A DNA stretch of 64,000 nucleotides from an uncultured Macellibacteroides sp. (GCF_963667135.1 NZ_OY762974.1:3795054-3859053), one strand, 5' to 3'. Numbered from the stretch's first letter, positions 43,741-52,818 are shown. Notes: a model not told the origin generated them from the sequence alone. A program made the numbers and translations.

Positions 43741-45654
43741 GTGGATGTCTACCATAAGATATTAGAGAAGTACTGGGGATACCAGTCTTTTCGTCCGCTG
43801 CAGGAAGATATTATTCAATCCATCGCATCGGGCAAGGATACACTTGGCCTCATGCCTACGGGCGGAGGTAAATCAATAACCTTCCAGGTGCCAGCTATGG
43901 CCATGGAAGGCATCTGTATTGTGGTTACTCCGCTTATTGCCCTGATGAAGGACCAGGTGGATAACCTCAAGAAAGTGGGTATAAAAGCTACGTCTGTTTA
44001 TGCCGGGATGACCCGTCAGGAGATTATCACGCAGCTCGAAAATTGTATTTTCGGAGACTTTAAGTTCCTCTATGTTTCGCCGGAACGACTAGTTACAGAG
44101 CTTTTCAAAGCCAAGCTCTATGCCATGAATGTGTCGTTGCTGGTTATCGACGAAAGTCACTGTATCTCGCAGTGGGGATACGATTTCCGTCCCTCCTACC
44201 TGGCCATTGCCGATGTACGCGAACTACTTCCCAACATTCCCGTGCTGGCGCTTACAGCCACAGCTACGCCCGAAGTGGTAGACGATATACAAAACCGTCT
44301 TCATTTCCGCGAAAAGAATGTGTTTCAAAAAAGCTTCGGACGCAACAACCTGTCGTATGTGGTGCGCCATACAGAAGACAAAATGAACGAGCTGATCCAC
44401 ATGCTCAACAAAGTACCGGGAACCGCCATTGTGTATGTGCGTAACCGGAAAAAGACCAAAGAGATTGCCGAAATCCTTCAACAGGCAGGTATATCGGCCG
44501 ATTTCTTTCATGCCGGCATCAACCATGCGGAAAAGGAACTGAAACAGCAACGATGGAAAAACGGCGAATGTCGTGTGATTGTCTCCACCAATGCCTTCGG
44601 AATGGGAATCGACAAGCCAGATGTTCGTTTGGTTGTACATATTGATATGCCCGGATCGCTGGAAGAATACTACCAGGAAGCAGGTCGTGCCGGCCGCGAC
44701 GAGAAACGGGCCTATGGCGTAGCTCTTTGCAGCGGAACCGACAGTGCCAAGCTTAAAAAAAGAATGTCGGACGAGTTTCCCGAACGCGACTTCATCCTCC
44801 GGGTATACGAAGCCCTCGGCAATTACTACCAGGTAGCCGTTGGATTCGGACTAGACACCGTTCACGACTTTATCCTGAACCAATTTTGTGCATCTTATAA
44901 ATTCCCGTTGCTTCAAACCCATCATGCCTTAAAGATACTCGAGCTTTCGGGTTATATCGAATATACGGAAGAGATAGACAACGCCTCGCGCCTGCTGTTT
45001 ACCTCCAGTAAGGAAGATCTGTACAAAACCCTGCATCAGGACAAGAAAACAGACGACATCATTCAGGCTATTCTGCGATCGTACACCGGACTGTTTGCCG
45101 ACTTCTCCTACATCAACGAAGCCCTTATTGCCACCCGTGCCAACGTAACCCAGCAAGAGGTATACGACACGCTGATCGGTTTATCGCACTACCGCATTGT
45201 GAAGTACATTCCTCACAAGAAAACACCCCTGATTGTTTTCACCCAAACACGCGAAGACCTTAAGTACGTGGTTATCCCGCAAAGTGCTTACGAAGAACGC
45301 AAACAACGATTCGAAGGTCGTATCCAGCGTGTACTTGAATATATAAAGGAAAACAAACGCTGCCGTAGCCGCATGCTGTTGGATTATTTTGGTGAAAAGG
45401 AGTCGACCGACTGCGGATGCTGTGATGTGTGTCTGGCTAAAAATAGTTCGGGCTTGTCGAATCACGAATTCAATACCATCAAGAACGCAATCGAAAAAGC
45501 AGCCAACACATCTCCACAAGAAGTAAACAAACTGGTGGAATCGCTTCCCCATCCCACGGAGAAAAGCATCACCGTGATCCGGTTCCTGGCAGACAACGAC
45601 CCACAGTATCAACTGTTCGACGGCTACCTGCGTATTATCGGACCCAAAGAGTAA
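43741..45654 (+). CDS. recQ: ATP-dependent DNA helicase RecQ
   Basis: A 637-aa 3'-5' helicase. Motifs are MPTGGGKSITFQVPA, VIDESHCISQWGYDFRPSY, LTATAT, STNAFGMGIDKPDVR and QEAGRAGRDEK. The zinc domain and RQC winged helix follow, with CRSRMLLDYFGE and CGCCDVC. A full HRDC domain is not obvious at the C-terminus. The start is a GTG at 43741, as the nearby ATG at 43736 is in another frame. It pairs with recJ directly upstream, as in the RecF-pathway partnership of these enzymes. Confidence 0.97.
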   Translation: MDVYHKILEKYWGYQSFRPLQEDIIQSIASGKDTLGLMPTGGGKSITFQVPAMAMEGICIVVTPLIALMKDQVDNLKKVGIKATSVYAGMTRQEIITQLENCIFGDFKFLYVSPERLVTELFKAKLYAMNVSLLVIDESHCISQWGYDFRPSYLAIADVRELLPNIPVLALTATATPEVVDDIQNRLHFREKNVFQKSFGRNNLSYVVRHTEDKMNELIHMLNKVPGTAIVYVRNRKKTKEIAEILQQAGISADFFHAGINHAEKELKQQRWKNGECRVIVSTNAFGMGIDKPDVRLVVHIDMPGSLEEYYQEAGRAGRDEKRAYGVALCSGTDSAKLKKRMSDEFPERDFILRVYEALGNYYQVAVGFGLDTVHDFILNQFCASYKFPLLQTHHALKILELSGYIEYTEEIDNASRLLFTSSKEDLYKTLHQDKKTDDIIQAILRSYTGLFADFSYINEALIATRANVTQQEVYDTLIGLSHYRIVKYIPHKKTPLIVFTQTREDLKYVVIPQSAYEERKQRFEGRIQRVLEYIKENKRCRSRMLLDYFGEKESTDCGCCDVCLAKNSSGLSNHEFNTIKNAIEKAANTSPQEVNKLVESLPHPTEKSITVIRFLADNDPQYQLFDGYLRIIGPKE

Positions 45655-45725
45655 CCTCTCTAGCTTATTACAACCAATCGATAACAAAACAACATGTTAT
45701 TTAACATGTATTATGATGAAAACCC

Positions 45726-45755
45726 TTGCAAATACAGAAAAAACCCCTACCTTTG
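45726..45755 (+). promoter_or_regulatory. promoter of the outer-membrane protein leader
   Basis: TTG at 45726-45728, a 19-nt spacer and TACCTTTG at 45748-45755. Confidence 0.7.
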
Positions 45756-45760
45756 TATCG

Positions 45761-45974
45761 TGGTTTTTTCATAATAGTATTAGATTTAAGGTTAACAAAG
45801 TAGGTTATGGGATGTCGTGAGATATCCTTTAATTGTTTATAGACGTTTCGTTTCTTCCAAAATTCATATCCTACCCGTATTATTTTTATTTGCTTTCCTT
45901 ATTTGGTAACAAATGCGGAGTAAATGAACTTGTTTTTTACCGAACCTTTGCATCGCATAATTAAAAATCAGGAT
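45761..45974 (+). promoter_or_regulatory. long structured 5' leader
   Basis: About 210 nt lie between the predicted start of transcription and the ATG at 45975. An outer stem pairs 45800-45809 with 45865-45874 (nine of ten positions). Inside it a 7-bp hairpin (45810-45816 with 45821-45827) carries a GTGA (GNRA) tetraloop. The layout suggests a cis-acting RNA element. I have an unverified impression that related leaders occur elsewhere in Bacteroidales. The rest of the gap after recQ (45655-45725) shows nothing. Confidence 0.5.
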
Positions 45975-46595
45975 ATGAAAAATCAATTATTTCTTTTTGT
46001 AGTAATGATGGCTTTAGCCACAACAGTTGCAGCCCAATCGGATACAGTTGGAATAACGCGTAACGAACCAGACACCAAACCCCAGGCAGATAGTACAAAA
46101 ACAAGGCAAACAGTAGGAGTCGCAATTGATTTGTTGCCCACCATCATGAGCGCAGCAACCGGTAGTTTTGGTTACTCAGGACAATTGTGGTACGGGTATA
46201 ACAAGTTCAGGGTACGCGGATTAATAGCCAAATTTCAGATGCCCGATAAGCTTATGGGCAATGCTGATTATAAAAATTTAAAAACAACAGCCACGGCTGT
46301 AATTATCGATTACTTCAAAGATTACAACTTCGAAGGTTGGTGGTTAGGTGCCGGACTCGAAATGTGGAATAACACGATAACCTCGAAAAGCGACAACAAC
46401 AATTACAACTTTAACGACTATGTGGCAACCGCAGGATGCGGTTATATCATTAAGGTATATTCTAATTTCTATATAGAACCCTGGGGCGCGGTTCACTACG
46501 TGTTAAGCAACGAACAAGTAGTTGTAGACGCAACAACCTACAGCACCAAAAAATTTCAGGGAGAACTATCGCTAAAAGTAGGTTGGCACTTTTAA
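45975..46595 (+). CDS. small outer-membrane beta-barrel protein
   Basis: A 206-aa protein with a signal peptide (MKNQLFLFVVMMALATTVAAQ). A short polar linker follows and then alternating strands ending in the aromatic C-terminus SLKVGWHF, typical of outer-membrane barrels. I do not recognise the family. The start at 45975 is chosen because of the signal peptide and an AGGAT just upstream; a start at 45924 would add an unlikely extension. Confidence 0.75.
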   Translation: MKNQLFLFVVMMALATTVAAQSDTVGITRNEPDTKPQADSTKTRQTVGVAIDLLPTIMSAATGSFGYSGQLWYGYNKFRVRGLIAKFQMPDKLMGNADYKNLKTTATAVIIDYFKDYNFEGWWLGAGLEMWNNTITSKSDNNNYNFNDYVATAGCGYIIKVYSNFYIEPWGAVHYVLSNEQVVVDATTYSTKKFQGELSLKVGWHF

Positions 46596-46619
46596 ACAAC
46601 GAACGCTTAGCCGCTATGA

Positions 46620-47207
46620 TCATTCACCATTAAAAATAGTATTTCGTATCCGGCTCAACGATTTGGGAGCAATACCTAAATAATTAGCGATATGATAGAG
46701 AGGGACCTTATTAATGATTTCGGGATAGTCGCCGAGAAGCTTTAAATAGCGGTCCGTTGCAGATAACGTCTGCAAATCAATACTAAGCTGTACCAACTTT
46801 ACATAAGCATGCTCCATCAGCAAGCGACCTAACTTTTCCAGCTTAGGAATTCTATCATACAGTTCCAGTAAATCTTTTTGCTTTATCACCAGTAAATCCG
46901 AATTCTCAATCGCTTTAATATTTAGATGCGAAGGAATATTATTTAGCCGGCTAAGATTATTGGTCACCCAATCACCTTCGAAAGCAAAATCGGTTGTTAT
47001 ATCATTTCCATTATCAAGAGTCTGGTAATAAATCAATGTTCCCTTATTGAGATAAGCGATTGAATCGCAAATCTGATTTTTACTCAGAAAAAACTCATTT
47101 TTCCGGATCGACATTACCTCGATAATATCAATCAGAGAACTCCATTCATTGTCTTCCAGTTTGATTACGGAATCAACATGCGTCCTAATGCTTTCGAAGG
47201 TGTTCAA
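46620..47207 (-). CDS. Crp/Fnr-family transcriptional regulator
   Basis: A 195-aa regulator with an N-terminal cyclic-nucleotide-binding beta-roll (SIAYLNKGTLIYYQTLDNGN, FAFEGDWVTN) and a C-terminal helix-turn-helix (LYHIANYLGIAPKSLSRIRN). It has no cysteines arranged for an Fe-S cluster, so it is not FNR. The frame needs a TTG start at 47207; the next Met is about 30 codons in. It lies nine bases after the SDR gene on the same strand and may regulate it. Confidence 0.9.
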   Translation of the reverse strand: MNTFESIRTHVDSVIKLEDNEWSSLIDIIEVMSIRKNEFFLSKNQICDSIAYLNKGTLIYYQTLDNGNDITTDFAFEGDWVTNNLSRLNNIPSHLNIKAIENSDLLVIKQKDLLELYDRIPKLEKLGRLLMEHAYVKLVQLSIDLQTLSATDRYLKLLGDYPEIINKVPLYHIANYLGIAPKSLSRIRNTIFNGE

Positions 47208-47216
47208 GTTAATTGA

Positions 47217-47984
47217 TTATTTAGAAGATCTGTGGGCAACATTAGAAGTTGCCTGATTAGTAGCCAACACCAACATCTCGGCAACCTGAACATGAGCAGG
47301 CGTAGAAGCAGCAAAATAAACCGACTCAGCAACATCGTCGCCCGTAAGCGGTTGTATCCCGCGATAGAAATTATCGGCCGCCTGCTTGTCGCCCCTGAAA
47401 CGCACCACCGAAAAATTAGTCTCCACCAAACCCGGCTTAATGTTAGTCACCTTCAACGGAGTATCCACCAAATCCTGTCTCAAACCATCCGAAAGCGTTT
47501 TCACAGCGGCTTTCGTGGCACAATAGACGCTCCCCCCCGGATAAGCGGCATCACCCGCGATAGAGCCAATATTGATAATATGCCCCTTCCCTCTTTTCAC
47601 CATACCCGGAGTTACTATTCGGGTAATGTTCAGTAAACCCTTAATATTAGTATCGATAACCACATCCCATTCATCCAGGTTACCTTCAAATTCTTTATCG
47701 AAACCGATCACCAGACCGGCATTATTAATAAGGACATCAATATTTTCCCATTTCCCCTGAAGAGATTGAATGGAAGAACGCGCAGCATTCCGGTCGCGCA
47801 CATCGAAAGGCAGCAGCAATACTTCAATACCATAAGTAGCCTCCAACACCGATTTCATCACATTTAGTTTGTTCGTATTGCGTGCATTCAGAATCAAATC
47901 CGCACCTTCAGAAGCAAACTTCCTGGCGCACCCCTCGCCAATTCCACTGCTGGCCCCTGTTATAAAAATAATTTTACCTTTCAT
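47217..47984 (-). CDS. short-chain dehydrogenase/reductase
   Basis: A 255-aa NAD(P)-dependent oxidoreductase of the classical SDR type: cofactor motif TGASSGIG (9-16), NNAG (87-90), Ser141 and the catalytic pair Tyr154/Lys158 (VYCATKAA). The substrate is not known; serine- or hydroxy-acid-acting relatives of YdfG are similar in layout. It is probably cotranscribed with the Crp-type regulator that follows it. Confidence 0.94.
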   Translation of the reverse strand: MKGKIIFITGASSGIGEGCARKFASEGADLILNARNTNKLNVMKSVLEATYGIEVLLLPFDVRDRNAARSSIQSLQGKWENIDVLINNAGLVIGFDKEFEGNLDEWDVVIDTNIKGLLNITRIVTPGMVKRGKGHIINIGSIAGDAAYPGGSVYCATKAAVKTLSDGLRQDLVDTPLKVTNIKPGLVETNFSVVRFRGDKQAADNFYRGIQPLTGDDVAESVYFAASTPAHVQVAEMLVLATNQATSNVAHRSSK

Positions 47985-48016
47985 CGTTATTTAATTTAAA
48001 ATTATTAAATCATTCA

Positions 48017-49009
48017 TTAATCAAGAACCAAATATGCAAACTGTATTTCATCATCTAAACACATTATGATTCTATTATTTTCTTTGTCAAAGCAAAAATC
48101 AGAAATCCGATACCCCGTCTCTAAGGTGTGCAAATAATCACCATTGATATTAAAAACAAGAAACTTAGTTGGATAATTGTCACCCGAATGATTGTCATCA
48201 CCCGAATAGGATACAATTATCCTATCATTACAAATAACAGGTTTCCCGTAATAAGAGATTTTGTTTGATTTTCGGTTATCCCAATTAGGACCATATACAT
48301 TATACTTTAATTCGCCATTCAAATTACAGATAGTCATCAGATCATGATAGCTATAACATTCCACATAGATTCTATGTTCAACAGATACGGCAAACATCAT
48401 ACGTTTCTTCTCAATTTGAGGATGTTCATATTTCATGGAGATAACCTTTCCTGTTTTCATATTCCATTTTGCCACAGATGGTTTAAAATCTGAATTTCCA
48501 ATAGGTTCTATCATTCTGCCAAAACATAAAGTGTCATTAATATATTCGTATTCACTCGGAAATCTACGCTCATCAAATTTTATTTTCTCGGTTGGTATAT
48601 ACGTAGAATCGGCAAGAACACTATCTAAATTGTAAGCAAAAATACATTGTTTTCCATGATCTGAAACAAAAAACACGCGATTTATCTCGTCGGTGCCGAT
48701 ATGACCCATTATAGCAATCTCGTCCGGACCTTCGCCTTTATATGCAGTACTGGTAAGATACTTAAAATTGTTTTTATTAAAAATGTGAATAAGCTTATCA
48801 AACGATTTGTGATCACTTATTATCAAATAATCATCCATCAAATATAAACGAGATTGAGAACCGATTAAAACATCGTTTATCTCTATCTCCTTCACTTTTT
48901 TATGCACATTAATAATTTCATCACGATTGGATTGATATACCTCTGTTCCTGCATTATTTGTACAACCTAAACAAATAACTATAAGCAATATCGATATCGA
49001 TTTAATCAT
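48017..49009 (-). CDS. BF3164-like beta-propeller lipoprotein
   Basis: A 330-aa exported protein with lipobox LGC (Cys16) and repeated beta-propeller blades, for example LYLMDDYLIISDHKSFDKLI and GEGPDEIA. This pattern matches the 6-bladed BF3164 lipoprotein family common in gut Bacteroidales. Function is unknown. It has its own promoter (TATATTTG on the minus strand at 49071-49078). Confidence 0.85.
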   Translation of the reverse strand: MIKSISILLIVICLGCTNNAGTEVYQSNRDEIINVHKKVKEIEINDVLIGSQSRLYLMDDYLIISDHKSFDKLIHIFNKNNFKYLTSTAYKGEGPDEIAIMGHIGTDEINRVFFVSDHGKQCIFAYNLDSVLADSTYIPTEKIKFDERRFPSEYEYINDTLCFGRMIEPIGNSDFKPSVAKWNMKTGKVISMKYEHPQIEKKRMMFAVSVEHRIYVECYSYHDLMTICNLNGELKYNVYGPNWDNRKSNKISYYGKPVICNDRIIVSYSGDDNHSGDNYPTKFLVFNINGDYLHTLETGYRISDFCFDKENNRIIMCLDDEIQFAYLVLD

Positions 49010-49070
49010 AACTATAATCTATTTCTAAGTTTATATAAATAGTATGCCCTCTAATATTAACTCATTACTA

Positions 49071-49078
49071 CAAATATA
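49071..49078 (-). promoter_or_regulatory. -7 promoter element for the propeller lipoprotein
   Basis: The minus strand reads TATATTTG, 61 nt upstream of the ATG at 49009. Confidence 0.6.
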
Positions 49079-49219
49079 ATACTTTATTCTTTATACTACG
49101 TGTTTTGTTCCTTTTTTGGATTAAATATTAATTGTTACAAATGCTTTGAACGGAAAAGTGTGTTTCTAAGTTTATATGTTAAACCCTTCAATTTATTACT
49201 TAGTTATTCAAAACTATAT

Positions 49220-49227
49220 TATATTTG
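49220..49227 (+). promoter_or_regulatory. -7 promoter element for the 68-aa membrane protein
   Basis: TATATTTG, 29 nt before the ATG at 49257. Confidence 0.6.
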
Positions 49228-49256
49228 TGATTATTATTTAATTTAACCTCTATATT

Positions 49257-49463
49257 ATGGAAACATGTTCTATTTTACTCTCCAGTAATCTTTTGATGTT
49301 GAATGGATTTGGAAATTTTGGAATTGGTTTTGCCTTTTTCTTGGCAATATTTTATCTTTTTATTTTAGCCGTAATAGTTTTCGTGCTTCTTAAGTTTCTA
49401 CAGATTGTCAAAGATGTAAAGGCGATCCGTAATATTTTGGAAAAAGAACGAAAGGAGAACTAA
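49257..49463 (+). CDS. small single-pass membrane protein
   Basis: A 68-aa protein with one long hydrophobic segment (about residues 20-48) and a basic, charged C-terminus (VKAIRNILEKERKEN). A good promoter stands at the expected distance, which supports a real gene. No family is recognised. It is isolated. Confidence 0.65.
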   Translation: METCSILLSSNLLMLNGFGNFGIGFAFFLAIFYLFILAVIVFVLLKFLQIVKDVKAIRNILEKERKEN

Positions 49464-49800
49464 TCTTCTTACTTTCTTTTTCCTTGACGCAAAAGAAATA
49501 AAAGGTCAAGGCAGGCGACTGCGAAAGCAAAAACTTCCACCCTGAGGCTGAACGGAAAGCTGTTTGAGCGAAGCGAGTTCTTTCTGCACAGCAGAAAGGA
49601 GCATCTTTCTCCATGTTTCTACGCTTAATTAAAGAATAAGATAAAGCCATACATTTTTGTTTTATAGAGTTTGTAAAAATTGCTTTTGTTACGTAACAAT
49701 GCAAAAGTACAACCTCGACACCCCCACCTTGCCTGCTGTGTCCGGCTGTGTCCCGAAAGGGAGCGATAAGGCGTTATATTTCTCTATAGTGTCTTAAAAT
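49464..49800. repeat. gene-free region with short inverted repeats, possible relic element
   Basis: CCTTGAC...GTCAAGG (near 49490-49520) and the perfect 8-bp hairpin CTTTCTGC/GCAGAAAG (49580-49587 with 49591-49598) stand out in otherwise unassigned sequence. Minus-strand open frames here have no coding character. It resembles decayed interspersed repeat DNA, but no mobile-element gene is left. Confidence 0.35.
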
Positions 49801-49929
49801 GGCTACTATTTTACCCTATAAAGTTATTTTTTCGCCTAAATGTTTGCTGAATTAAAAGAAATATTAATATTATGTTACTCCGGCAAAAGCGGAACCAGAT
49901 CAGGAAGAGGTTTGAACACTATAGATTTG

Positions 49930-50005
49930 CAGGTACTTTTTGAACGGATTGTAGGTACTTTTCGACCAAAAAGTATATACTTTTTTGCCTAAAAGTACCT
50001 ACAAT
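49930..50005. repeat. nested palindromic repeat
   Basis: A perfect 15-bp inverted repeat (49948-49962 with 49991-50005) encloses an 18-base perfect palindrome (49968-49985, AAAAAGTATATACTTTTT). A further copy of AGGTACTTTTTGA lies at 49931-49943. It is related to the palindrome cluster near 26.4 kb. A -7-like TAGATTTG sits at 49922-49929. Confidence 0.65.
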
Positions 50006-50210
50006 TCTTTTCCCGTTTACAAACCAATTACCAATGAATATCCCTGATTCTATTACGCTTATAACATAAAATAAAGCGATGAATTCATTTAACAGCTATC
50101 TGTTACACTAAACTAATTTGTCTGATACAGACATTACTGCCTGTACCCAACTCCAAAGTTTTGGGTCATATTCCTCAAAATCAATCGCTAACAACTGTTC
50201 CATCTTTTTT

Positions 50211-50330
50211 ATGTTTCCGGAGGGCAAAAAAAAGTTAGAAAAGATGATGGATTGCATGACTGACGAATGTGCCAAAGATCTGATAAAGTCTATAAATGAA
50301 ATAATTAAGGCTCACAATCTCAAATACTAA
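50211..50330 (+). CDS. possible 39-aa protein
   Basis: ATG at 50211 opens a short, charged, helical frame (KKKLEKMMDCMTDECAKDLI) ending at 50330. A longer version would need a TTG at 50118. No ribosome-binding site or promoter is obvious, and the minus strand also has a plausible short frame here. Low-confidence entry. Confidence 0.3.
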   Translation: MFPEGKKKLEKMMDCMTDECAKDLIKSINEIIKAHNLKY

Positions 50331-50453
50331 ATAGTGTTAATCAATGAATATTTTATCTTTTCATACATGTGTTAACAAAAATTATTGGTCCAATCTTTTT
50401 GACTATAAAGTTCTTTATCAATCACTTATAAGCAAAAGGGTGACCCATCTGTT

Positions 50454-50485
50454 TTGAGAAGCCAAATTAATCCTTTTTACTTTTG
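50454..50485 (+). promoter_or_regulatory. promoter for a candidate structured RNA
   Basis: TTG at 50454-50456, a 21-nt spacer and TACTTTTG at 50478-50485. No protein-coding gene follows on this strand. Confidence 0.5.
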
Positions 50486-50490
50486 TCCCG

Positions 50491-50650
50491 GTGATCGCGA
50501 AAAGCAACCTTTTTACGACCACAGCTTGAAAAGCACTCAGCCGGTTCCGGAAACGGAGCCGGCTGAGTGCTAAGGCCAAAACGGGAGGTCGGAATATGTT
50601 CCCGTTATGTTAACCATTTTTGCTCCCGGCCAATCAGTTGATTGGTCTTC
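50491..50650 (+). ncRNA. candidate structured RNA with a GAAA-capped hairpin
   Basis: Downstream of a promoter-like pair comes a 17-bp uninterrupted helix (50533-50549 with 50554-50570, one G-U pair) closed by a GAAA tetraloop. Two more hairpins follow: 50580-50586 with 50600-50606, and 50628-50636 with 50639-50647. The first helix is GC-rich in an otherwise AT-rich gap. No clear T run ends the last hairpin. I know no family that fits. It might instead be an interspersed palindromic repeat. Confidence 0.45.
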
Positions 50651-50801
50651 AAACTGGAAAAATTAAATAGAGTATTAAAAGTATGTATACTATATTAAGA
50701 TACGTTCCGCCACAAGATCCGCCAAACACCCCCTCGAAACCCGCTTGTTTCCAGGGAAAAGTTACCGCAAAGTGTGCCGCAAAAAAAGCCTCCTGGTTTA
50801 T

Positions 50802-52172
50802 TTATTGTTTGAACTTTAGTAATCGGGATGCGTGTGGAGCAAGGTTTTGTCCGAACAGACCGCTAAAGAAGCCTATTTCTTTTCCAGTCCACATGTCTGT
50901 TGCTTTATGTTTTCCTTTTCCAAACAGACTGGTCAGCGAAACAGAAACATCCACAGCCTCTTTGTCGTTCAGGTTAAACAAGGCCAAATAGCATTCTCCG
51001 GTCTTTGCATTTCGTGATGTGATTGCCACCTTTCCATCTTTGTTGAATACCTGACGTACGTCCGTACCTTCGCGGTGCATTTTAAGCACCTCTTTATTGG
51101 TTAGCAACGATAAGGTAAATGCATCGTTACTGGGTAAATCACCACCAAACATCAAGGGAGAACGGAAAATACAGAAAAGATTCATCAGCGTATATTGCTC
51201 GTCCTTGGTAAGGCGGGTCATACGATCCTCGCCTCTTTCGCCCCGGACAGAGATACGACCTAAAGGAATCATATCGCAATCAGGCCAAGTTCCGGGAGCT
51301 ATGTATGAATACCACTTCTGAGATATTTCGAAAAGATGTGTAATATGGGGCCATGTATCCCATACATCATCAACCATTCGCCACATATTAGCATGGTTAC
51401 GAACATGGTCTGCCTTATCTGCAGGCGTTTCGCCGGGTGAAGTGCTCAACACAATATGACGACCGCAATTATCAATCGCATTACGAATCAATTCGATCTC
51501 ACCCTGATGATACGGACGAGACAAGTCATCGACTTTGATAAAGTCGACGCCCCACGAAGCATACAAATCAATGATAGAGTTATAGTATTCTTGTGCACCC
51601 GGCTTTGAAGGATCAATGGTATAATTATCTTTTAGCCATTCGCAAAGCAGGTTGGTCGAATAAATCTGATCTGCCATTATGCCACACGTACCAAGAACAG
51701 GAAGTTTTTTGGCTACTGCCTCCTTGGGGATACCCCGCATGATATGGATACCAAACTTCAGCCCTTTGCTGTGCACGTAAGCGGCCAGCTCTTTAAAACC
51801 ATTACCATCCATTGCCGACGGAAACCTGTTAACTGCCGGCTGATAACGACCGTATTCATCCAGTACATAACGTGGATCCGTTTGGTTATACCCGCCTGCC
51901 TTATCATTTTCTACAAACCAGCGGATATCGACTACGATATACTCCCATCCATACATTTTAAGGTTATCTGCCATATAATCGGCATTGGCTTTTACTTCAC
52001 GCTCAACAACAGTGGGGCCGTAACAATCCCAGCTGTTCCAACCCATTGGAGGCGTTTGCGCCCATTCTTTGAATTGTCCGGGCTTCGTGGTTACAGAAGT
52101 TTGTGCCTCTTGTTCCTGAGGAAAAAGAGTAAGCAAAAGTGCTGTTGACAGCAACAAAATTTGTTTCTTCAT
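50802..52172 (-). CDS. GH27 alpha-galactosidase
   Basis: A 456-aa secreted enzyme; the signal peptide begins at the ATG 52172 (MKKQILLLSTALLLTLF), so the TTG at 52178 is not needed. PPMGWNSWDCYG and YIVVDIRW are the GH27 entry motifs. The nucleophile is Asp215 in FIKVDDLSRP and the acid/base is in the RMVDDVWDTW region. A C-terminal Greek-key domain completes the family layout. It releases terminal alpha-galactose, probably in the periplasm. The minus-strand promoter TACTTTTG lies at 52204-52211. Confidence 0.92.
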   Translation of the reverse strand: MKKQILLLSTALLLTLFPQEQEAQTSVTTKPGQFKEWAQTPPMGWNSWDCYGPTVVEREVKANADYMADNLKMYGWEYIVVDIRWFVENDKAGGYNQTDPRYVLDEYGRYQPAVNRFPSAMDGNGFKELAAYVHSKGLKFGIHIMRGIPKEAVAKKLPVLGTCGIMADQIYSTNLLCEWLKDNYTIDPSKPGAQEYYNSIIDLYASWGVDFIKVDDLSRPYHQGEIELIRNAIDNCGRHIVLSTSPGETPADKADHVRNHANMWRMVDDVWDTWPHITHLFEISQKWYSYIAPGTWPDCDMIPLGRISVRGERGEDRMTRLTKDEQYTLMNLFCIFRSPLMFGGDLPSNDAFTLSLLTNKEVLKMHREGTDVRQVFNKDGKVAITSRNAKTGECYLALFNLNDKEAVDVSVSLTSLFGKGKHKATDMWTGKEIGFFSGLFGQNLAPHASRLLKFKQ

Positions 52173-52203
52173 AAGCAACTATTCATTATATTCTTTAAGG
52201 TGG

Positions 52204-52211
52204 CAAAAGTA
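52204..52211 (-). promoter_or_regulatory. -7 promoter element for the GH27 gene
   Basis: The minus strand reads TACTTTTG, 31 nt upstream of the ATG at 52172. Confidence 0.6.
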
Positions 52212-52216
52212 GCTTT

Positions 52217-52786
52217 TTATTTGAAATGGCAGCTATCAAGGTGATCATTTACATATCCGACAGCTTGTAAATGCGCGTAACAAATGGTTGTTCCAAAAAA
52301 CTTAAATCCTCTTTTTTTCATATCTTTGCTAATACAATCGGATAAAGCAGTAGACGCCGGAACCTCTGATAATTTTTGCCAATGATTAATTATTGGCTTT
52401 CCTTCAGGTAAAAAAGATCTTAGATAAGCGCAAAAACTCCCAAACTCCTTCTGTACCTCCAGAAAGCAGCGAGCATTGGAAATAGTCGATTCTATTTTAC
52501 GTCTGTTTCGGATAATACCAGCATCCTGCATCAGTCTATCTACATCTTGCACAGTAAACAACGACACCTTTTGCGTATCGAATCCGGCAAAAGCTTTACT
52601 ATAATTCTCTCGTCTCCGCAAAATAGTTATCCAGCTAAGTCCGGCTTGCGAACTCTCTAACACAAGAAATTCAAACATGGTTGCATCGTCATTAACCTCA
52701 CGCCCCCACTCCTGGTCATGATATTTATCATATAGCGGATCATTATTGCTCCAGCCACAGCGTACAATCGTTTCTTCTTTATTCAT
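52217..52786 (-). CDS. tag: DNA-3-methyladenine glycosylase I
   Basis: A 189-aa HhH-family glycosylase that removes 3-methyladenine from alkylated DNA. RCGWSNNDPLYDKYHDQEWG and LVLESSQAGLSWITILRRRE are the signature regions. The Zn ligands are the N-terminal Cys/His and the C-terminal His/Cys in HLQAVGYVNDHLDSCHF. The start is taken at 52786 (MNKEETI) because the minus-strand promoter TATCTTTG at 52811-52818 would overlap the longer frame. Confidence 0.94.
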   Translation of the reverse strand: MNKEETIVRCGWSNNDPLYDKYHDQEWGREVNDDATMFEFLVLESSQAGLSWITILRRRENYSKAFAGFDTQKVSLFTVQDVDRLMQDAGIIRNRRKIESTISNARCFLEVQKEFGSFCAYLRSFLPEGKPIINHWQKLSEVPASTALSDCISKDMKKRGFKFFGTTICYAHLQAVGYVNDHLDSCHFK

Positions 52787-52810
52787 ATGGACAAAATTAT
52801 ATCTTATATA

Positions 52811-52818
52811 CAAAGATA
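52811..52818 (-). promoter_or_regulatory. -7 promoter element for tag
   Basis: The minus strand reads TATCTTTG, 24 nt upstream of the start at 52786. Confidence 0.6.

Noticed and set aside
49408-49704. 98-codon minus-strand frame
   Set aside because: It overlaps the end of the small membrane protein gene and repeat-like DNA and has no coding character.
50683-50991. 102-codon plus-strand frame
   Set aside because: It lies antisense to the well-supported GH27 gene.
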